Position numbers and translations under genes: made by a program
DNA from: CAYXSX01 sp964467925
Lineage (GTDB): Bacteria > Pseudomonadota > Alphaproteobacteria > Micavibrionales > Micavibrionaceae
DNA length: 64,000 nt
Assembly: GCA_964467925.1 (NCBI GenBank)
Contig: CAYXSX010000002.1
Span: forward strand, 186,001-250,000
Reading direction: 5' to 3'
The notes under the pieces: generated by a model
What the model was told of the DNA's origin: nothing
The model's database searches: none
The model's input: only the letters and a program-made list of their open reading frames with translations
Shown: piece after piece, positions 59,709-64,000 of the stretch
Position numbering within the stretch: position 1 is the stretch's first letter
How the letters are laid out: each line of letters opens with the position of its first letter

Positions 59709-60999
59709 GGGTTTTATTCTGCCCGATCTGCTGGGCGAGGTAAAGTGAGCCGGTGATCAGGATGCGTTTGGGTTTTTGGGGTGAATTCCCGGCGATGGCG
59801 CGGATGGCGGCGGGTACGTCCGGCGCGGTTAGTTCGCCGGGAAAGCCTTGCCCGCTCAGGCACGAGGAAAGGCCGGGAATCGGCACGATCGTAAGGGTTT
59901 TCGCATGGGGCGCGAGGTAACGCAGGAAATTTTCCGCATTTTTATCGCCCTTCATACCGACAATGAGGTGAAGATCGCGAGGGTCTTCCTCCTGCCACTT
60001 CTTGATTTGCGCTTCTAAAGCGGCTCCGGCGGAATCGTTGCAGCCGCCATCATACCAGATATCGGTTTGCGGTATGGCGAACGCGTTCGTAATATTCTCC
60101 AGCCGCCCGGGCCAATGGATGTTTTGCAATCCGGCGGCGAGTTTATTTTCGTTCCATACCGGGTCAATAGCGTGCAACGCGGCCAGTGCAGCGCTCGCAT
60201 TCTCAAGCTGGTGATCGCCTGCCAGATTCGGTCGCGGCAGAGTGATATCAAGGCTTTCAAATTTAAAACGCATCATATCGTTTAAAGAGGTCATGCTCCA
60301 GTCACGTCCGGCAATAAAAAGGTTGCACCCGGTTTGCGCCGCGCGGTTTTCAAAAACGGGCAGGGCAGTCGCTTCCTTTTGTGGCGCGATAATACAGGGC
60401 ACGTACGGCTTCATAATACCGGCCTTTTCACCCGCGATTTCCGAGAGGGTATTGCCCAAAAACTGCTGATGGTCGTATGAAATATTGGTGATCACGCAGG
60501 CGGCGGGGTTTTGAATGACATTGGTACAATCAAGGCGTCCGCCAAGGCCGACCTCCAGCAAGCAATAATCGGTTTTCTGCCGGGCGAACCAGGCGAAAGC
60601 CATGGCGGTGGTAATTTCAAAAAACGTGACTTTTCCGCCCTTATTCAGCGCAAGTGCCTCGTCTATCAGATCGTTTAAAGCGGGGTTAGAGATGTACGTG
60701 CCTGATGCGTACAGCCTTTCGTTAAATTGCAACAGATGGGGCGAAGTAAAGGCGCTGACCGTTTTTCCGTGTGCTTCCAGCAGGCTGCGCAGCGTGGCCA
60801 CCACCGAGCCCTTGCCGTTGGTGCCGGCCACATGGATGGTGGGGGGCAGCGAGAGATGCGGATTGCCGAAGGCCTCCAGTAATTTCAGGAACGGCTCGCG
60901 AAAGCCCAGCGCGATTTTTTTATCCGTACGAAGGTTATAAAGCGCTTCCAGCTTGGCCGCGAGGGAGGGGTCGGGGTGGGTGAGGTCGGCAAGATACAT
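59674..60999 (-). CDS. folC: Folylpolyglutamate / dihydrofolate synthase
   Basis: 441 residues, Mur-ligase fold. ATP loop VAGTNGKGSVVATLRSLLEAHG, SPHLLQFNERLYASGTYIS, EITTAMAFAWFARQKTDYCLLEVGLGGRLDCTNVI and the C-terminal IWYDGGCNDSAG (the family usually has D-G-A-H-N at this place; here GGCN). Adds glutamates to folates. An AGGTAAAG sequence precedes the ATG. It follows accD after a palindromic repeat and overlaps rapZ at the 3' end. The accD-folC order is conserved in alphaproteobacteria. Confidence 0.93.
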   Translation of the reverse strand: MYLADLTHPDPSLAAKLEALYNLRTDKKIALGFREPFLKLLEAFGNPHLSLPPTIHVAGTNGKGSVVATLRSLLEAHGKTVSAFTSPHLLQFNERLYASGTYISNPALNDLIDEALALNKGGKVTFFEITTAMAFAWFARQKTDYCLLEVGLGGRLDCTNVIQNPAACVITNISYDHQQFLGNTLSEIAGEKAGIMKPYVPCIIAPQKEATALPVFENRAAQTGCNLFIAGRDWSMTSLNDMMRFKFESLDITLPRPNLAGDHQLENASAALAALHAIDPVWNENKLAAGLQNIHWPGRLENITNAFAIPQTDIWYDGGCNDSAGAALEAQIKKWQEEDPRDLHLIVGMKGDKNAENFLRYLAPHAKTLTIVPIPGLSSCLSGQGFPGELTAPDVPAAIRAIAGNSPQKPKRILITGSLYLAQQIGQNKTHEQKAESKRHA

Positions 61000-61013
61000 T
61001 TCACACTTTACCT

Positions 61014-61122
61014 GTCATCCCGACCGACCGCGAGGGAGTGGAGGGATCTCATTTTATTAAGGCCAGATCCCTTGACTTCGTGTGCCTTCGTAAAGCTTCG
61101 GTGTGACTTCGCTCGGGATGAC
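61014..61122. repeat. GTCATCCCGA palindromic element, copy 2
   Basis: Outer arms GTCATCCCGA / TCGGGATGAC, inner arms GGGATCT (61043) / AGATCCC (61065), and several CTTCG words. Shares its arms and the GAGGGATCT word with the element at 20389. Occupies the gap between accD and folC. Confidence 0.7.
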
Positions 61123-61137
61123 AATAATAATACCTTA

Positions 61138-62220
61138 TTAGGCGCCTCGCGCCGCTTTTTTCGGTGCGGGTTTGTTGGCGCTTTTGCTTGCGCCCGTAGT
61201 TTTGGCGGCTTTAAGCGCGGCCTTGGCGCGGCGTCCGGCACCGGTGGCTGAGGATTTCGTACTTTCATTGGCCGCTTCGTAAGCACCGTGCGCGGCGACA
61301 GGAGGAGTAACGGCCGTGGCATTTTCGTCCTTGCGGGGCTTAAATTTTCCCTTCGGTCCGCCCGGCGCGTTTTTATTCATCAGAAGATCGAGAATACGGC
61401 TCAGTGTTTCCTTCATATCCTTGCGCGGCACGACGATATCGACCATGCCGTGTTCCAGCAGGTATTCCGCGGTCTGGAAGTCGGGCGGCAGGGTTTCGCG
61501 TACGGTTTCCTCGATTACGCGTCTTCCCGCAAAACCAATCATCGCGCCGGGTTCGGCGATATGGATGTCGCCCACCATCGCAAAGGAGGCGCTGACGCCG
61601 CCCGTTGTGGGGTCGGTCAGGATAACGATATAAGGCAATTTCGCATCCTTCACCATTTCTACGGCGATGATAGAACGCGGCATCTGGACGAGGGAGAGCA
61701 TCCCCTCCTGCATCCGCGCGCCTCCGGAGGCGGGAATGGCGATCAGGGCGGAGCGCGTTTTCACGGCTTCTTCCGCCGCACGAACGATGCCCTCGCCCAC
61801 GGCGGCGCCCATGGAACCGCCCATAAAGCTGAAGTTAAAAGCGGCGACCACGGTTGAAATTCCGCCTATTTTGCCGCGCGCAATCGTAATGGCGTCGCTC
61901 AATCCCGTCTGGGCTTGCGTATCGCGCAGGCGGTCGGCGTATTTCTTGCGGTCTTTAAATTTTAACGGGTCGTGGGCGACTTTCGGAGGCTCGATCTTGT
62001 CGAATTTACCGTCGTCGAACATCATTTTCAGGCGCTCGGCAACCGTAATGCGTAAATGATGGCCGCAGTGGTAACAAACATTGAAGTTTTCCGCCAGATC
62101 ACGGTGAAACAGCATGCCCTCGCAAGAGCTGCATTTTTGCCACAGATTGTCAGGAACCTCTTTCTGGTCGCCGACAATAGAGCGGATGCGGGGGCGGATA
62201 AAATTTGTTAACCAATTCAT
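61138..62220 (-). CDS. accD: Acetyl-CoA carboxylase, carboxyltransferase beta subunit
   Basis: 360 residues. Zinc ribbon CSSCEGMLFHRDLAENFNVCYHCGHH (C-x2-C ... C-x2-C, about 30-55) followed by the carboxyltransferase fold: SFMGGSMGAAVGEGIVRA, ALIAIPASGGARMQEGMLSLVQM, PTTGGVSASFAMVGDIHIAEPGAMIGFAG. An Ala/Lys-rich tail of about 60 residues (KAAKTTGASKSANKPAPKKAA) extends past the usual end. The ATG has no ribosome binding site. The E3 hairpin ends two bases upstream, so its translation may be controlled by that structure. First step of fatty-acid synthesis, with AccA. Confidence 0.95.
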   Translation of the reverse strand: MNWLTNFIRPRIRSIVGDQKEVPDNLWQKCSSCEGMLFHRDLAENFNVCYHCGHHLRITVAERLKMMFDDGKFDKIEPPKVAHDPLKFKDRKKYADRLRDTQAQTGLSDAITIARGKIGGISTVVAAFNFSFMGGSMGAAVGEGIVRAAEEAVKTRSALIAIPASGGARMQEGMLSLVQMPRSIIAVEMVKDAKLPYIVILTDPTTGGVSASFAMVGDIHIAEPGAMIGFAGRRVIEETVRETLPPDFQTAEYLLEHGMVDIVVPRKDMKETLSRILDLLMNKNAPGGPKGKFKPRKDENATAVTPPVAAHGAYEAANESTKSSATGAGRRAKAALKAAKTTGASKSANKPAPKKAARGA

Positions 62221-62222
62221 TC

Positions 62223-62324
62223 TAATTGCTTACCTTTGTTCTCTGACGTCGTTACTTCGCTCCTAAAATAGCTTTTCTATTCGTCGTCGCTCGTGCCTAG
62301 TCAGAGAACAAATCTAAGCAATTA
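62223..62324 (-). repeat. Nested hairpin element E3 abutting the accD start
   Basis: The outer stem has two perfect parts: TAATTGCTTA/TAAGCAATTA (10 bp) and TTTGTTCTCTGAC/GTCAGAGAACAAA (13 bp), separated by a 2/2 mismatch. Inside, CGTCGT and TCGCTC occur twice as direct repeats (62247/62282 and 62257/62287) around a small hairpin AATAG-CTTTT-CTATT. The element fills the gap between trpA and accD and ends two bases before the accD ATG. Confidence 0.7.
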
Positions 62325-62384
62325 TGGCGACCAAGGAGTATCGTAAATTTCAGCCGCCTAAAGTGGCGAAGTTGGGTGCAAATG

Positions 62385-63173
62385 TCAAGATTTAAGCCCG
62401 CCGGCCAGCGCGGCAACCTGTTTCACGACAGGGGCGGGATCGGCGTTTTTAATATCATTGGCTATTGTATTAACGATGGCAGAGCCAACAACGACGGCAT
62501 CGCCTATTTTGGCGAAATTGCTGACATCTTCTGGTGTTTTAATGCCAAAACCAATGGCCACGGGCAGATCAGTTTTGGATTTGATTTCCGCGATATGCGG
62601 CTCGATCGCGCCAAGATCGGCTTTGGCTGCGCCTGTAATTCCTGTGATGGAAACATAGTATAAAAACCCGCCCGCGCCTTGCAGAATTTTTTGCAAACGG
62701 TCACCTTTTGTCGTGGGTGTAACAAGACGGATGAGGTCGATAGATGTGTTTTTCAGGAGGTTTTGAAGCTCTTCACTTTCCTCAGGGGGCAAATCAACAA
62801 CGATCAGGCCGTCAATGCCGGCTGCACCTGCATCGCCTACAAATTTCTCCACGCCATAGGCCATAACAGGGTTGTAATAACCCATCAGAACGATAGGTGT
62901 ATTGCTGTTACTTTCACGGAACTCACGTACCATCTGAAGTGTGCGTTTCATATTCGCCCCGCCTTCAAGCGCGCGCAGTCCTGCAGCCTGAATGGTAGGG
63001 CCGTCCGCCACAGGGTCGGTAAAAGGCATGCCAAGCTCAATGATATCCGCCCCCGCTTCAGGCAGGGCTTTTAAGACATTTAGCGATGTATCGTAATCCG
63101 GATCGCCCGCTGTGATGAAGGTCACCAGTGCAGCGCGATCAAGATTTTTAAAAACGGTTTCTATGCGGCTCAT
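62385..63173 (-). CDS. trpA: Tryptophan synthase alpha chain
   Basis: 262 residues, TIM barrel that cleaves indole-glycerol phosphate. Catalytic Glu and Asp lie in IIELGMPFTDPVADGPTIQ; other blocks are LVTFITAGDPDYDTSLNVL, GYYNPVMAYGVEKFV, DGLIVVDLPPEE and PVAIGFGIKTPEDV. The ATG at 63173 (MSRIETVF) matches relatives. An ATG at 63203 would overlap the HNH gene by 20 bp. Normally trpB lies directly upstream; here an HNH gene does. trpA-accD-folC is the conserved order. Confidence 0.95.
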   Translation of the reverse strand: MSRIETVFKNLDRAALVTFITAGDPDYDTSLNVLKALPEAGADIIELGMPFTDPVADGPTIQAAGLRALEGGANMKRTLQMVREFRESNSNTPIVLMGYYNPVMAYGVEKFVGDAGAAGIDGLIVVDLPPEESEELQNLLKNTSIDLIRLVTPTTKGDRLQKILQGAGGFLYYVSITGITGAAKADLGAIEPHIAEIKSKTDLPVAIGFGIKTPEDVSNFAKIGDAVVVGSAIVNTIANDIKNADPAPVVKQVAALAGGLKS

Positions 63174-63183
63174 GCGGTATTTT

Positions 63184-63942
63184 TTAATGTATTGAGGGCT
63201 CAAAATCTATAGGGTAACCGAATAATTCTGAAACACGACTTAATCTGACAACAGCCGACCTCTCTTTAGCTCTGTAGCCTCCTTTAATAAAAGGAACTTT
63301 AGGAATAGCGCCATTAAGCGGACATGGCAGAAGCGTAATCATTTTTCCTTGGTTTCTTAGGCTGCTGTGCTTTCTTATGAGGGAGGCTTGCATCTCGAGG
63401 AACTGGTTTTTAAACCAGTTAAGATAGTCGGGAAGCAGACATAAGTTCTCAAAATCATTACTTCCACCACGAGACAGATCTACTATATGTTCCACGGTTA
63501 TGTCGTAAGGTGCTGCTGCCTTTTTTAAGTAAGGAATGGTGCCTCGATTCTTCATATTTTGAATGTCTAGCTCCGTTAAACCCATTCTCTCTAGAGCATT
63601 GTAGCAAGAGGGGGCTGAAGCGACAGCTTTAAGAAACTGTGAACGAACTTCTGTCTCAAACTCGAAGCGCATTTTTTCTATATGGTTTTGGGCGTAGGTG
63701 TTTTCGAAATCAATTATTTCCAATTTCAGACATGTAGGCATATTGCCGACAACCGCCATAAAACATTCTCGTAAATCAGTATATTTTTTTATTTTGGCCT
63801 TGGTATTTTCAGATGAATCGGCATCCTGACACCAGACAAGATCTTCCTGAAGACTTTGAATGGTATGGGAAAAGGCGACTTGCATGTCTGATGCGAGTCT
63901 TTGTAAAGAAATGGCAGTATCTGAATTTACAAGCGTATCCAT
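63184..63942 (-). CDS. HNH-endonuclease-domain protein
   Basis: 252 residues. A helical N-terminus (about 1-120) is followed by an HNH motif: DIQNMKNRGTIPYL (leading helix), ITVEHIVDLSRGGSNDFENLCLLP (His pair with GG-N-NL) and a later LNWFKN. This pattern occurs in nucleases of phages, mobile elements and toxins. It has no signal peptide and no recognisable delivery domain. AT-richer than trpA. Its stop lies 10 bp before the trpA start, so it breaks the usual trpB-trpA pair. Role unknown. Confidence 0.78.
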   Translation of the reverse strand: MDTLVNSDTAISLQRLASDMQVAFSHTIQSLQEDLVWCQDADSSENTKAKIKKYTDLRECFMAVVGNMPTCLKLEIIDFENTYAQNHIEKMRFEFETEVRSQFLKAVASAPSCYNALERMGLTELDIQNMKNRGTIPYLKKAAAPYDITVEHIVDLSRGGSNDFENLCLLPDYLNWFKNQFLEMQASLIRKHSSLRNQGKMITLLPCPLNGAIPKVPFIKGGYRAKERSAVVRLSRVSELFGYPIDFEPSIH

Positions 63943-64000
63943 GTTATTCGCTGCGCAAAAAAGTCATTAATAATTTTTGTTATGACAATTTTCTAGCAAA

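Noticed and set aside
1..64000. CRISPR arrays, tRNA and rRNA genes, insertion-sequence transposases
   Set aside because: Looked for by eye and not found; no regularly spaced repeats, no tRNA T-arm signature, no DDE transposase. A computed scan would be needed to exclude a tRNA fully.

Overview
The window looks like a stretch of an alphaproteobacterial chromosome of medium GC content. The best lineage evidence is a DivL-type kinase with Tyr in place of the phospho-acceptor His, lying beside tsaE, murU, addB, addA and trxA. An accD-folC-trpA neighbourhood, an InfC that begins at an AUA codon, and a cluster of GANTC sites point the same way. I cannot name the genus; an uncultured relative of the Rhodospirillales or Micavibrionales is a guess.

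Layout. 1-0.6 kb: the end of nadD. 0.8-10.1 kb: transport and stress genes. An anaerobic-type stress island (CBS protein, small membrane protein, AhpD-like protein, two Hsp20 chaperones, EF-hand protein, tandem Usp, Crp/Fnr regulator, host-attachment-type protein, FNT channel) carries three perfect TTGAT-N4-ATCAA boxes. The Crp/Fnr protein has the matching E-x-x-S-R recognition helix, so the island probably regulates itself. 10.2-14.6 kb: M42-like peptidase, CPA2 antiporter, RimK-like ligase and an aspartoacylase-like hydrolase. 14.7-20.2 kb: typA, mrcA and a lone Clp-type AAA ATPase. 20.5-26.0 kb: serB, serC and serA, with two FtsH-type protease domains that lack an ATPase inserted between serC and serA.

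26.0-28.4 kb: a small protein and a response regulator, then 1.35 kb without a convincing gene. That gap holds many hairpins, three DnaA-box-like 9-mers and seven GANTC sites in 110 bp; it may be an origin or a heavily controlled promoter. 28.4-37.4 kb: a 1,253-residue secreted RTX/vWA adhesin followed by a complete type I exporter (TolC, ABC, HlyD). 37.6-41.3 kb: thrS, an orphan gene, and infC preceded by a 275-nt multi-branched inverted-repeat leader. 41.3-56.9 kb, mostly minus strand: ABC exporter, trxA, addA-addB, murU, tsaE, divL, purU and an AAA ATPase with tandem 18-bp operators. 57.0-64 kb: ahcY, rapZ (Walker lysine replaced by Met), folC, accD, trpA and an HNH protein.

Two themes cross the window. 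AT-rich orphan genes sit at junctions inside conserved gene groups (serC/serA, thrS/infC, purU/ahcY, ahcY/rapZ, upstream of trpA). Intergenic palindromic elements are frequent and fall into two kinds: GTCAT...ATGAC repeats, and nested hairpins built as outer stem, direct repeat, small hairpin, direct repeat, outer stem. All calls come from reading the sequence and recalled family knowledge; no database search was run.
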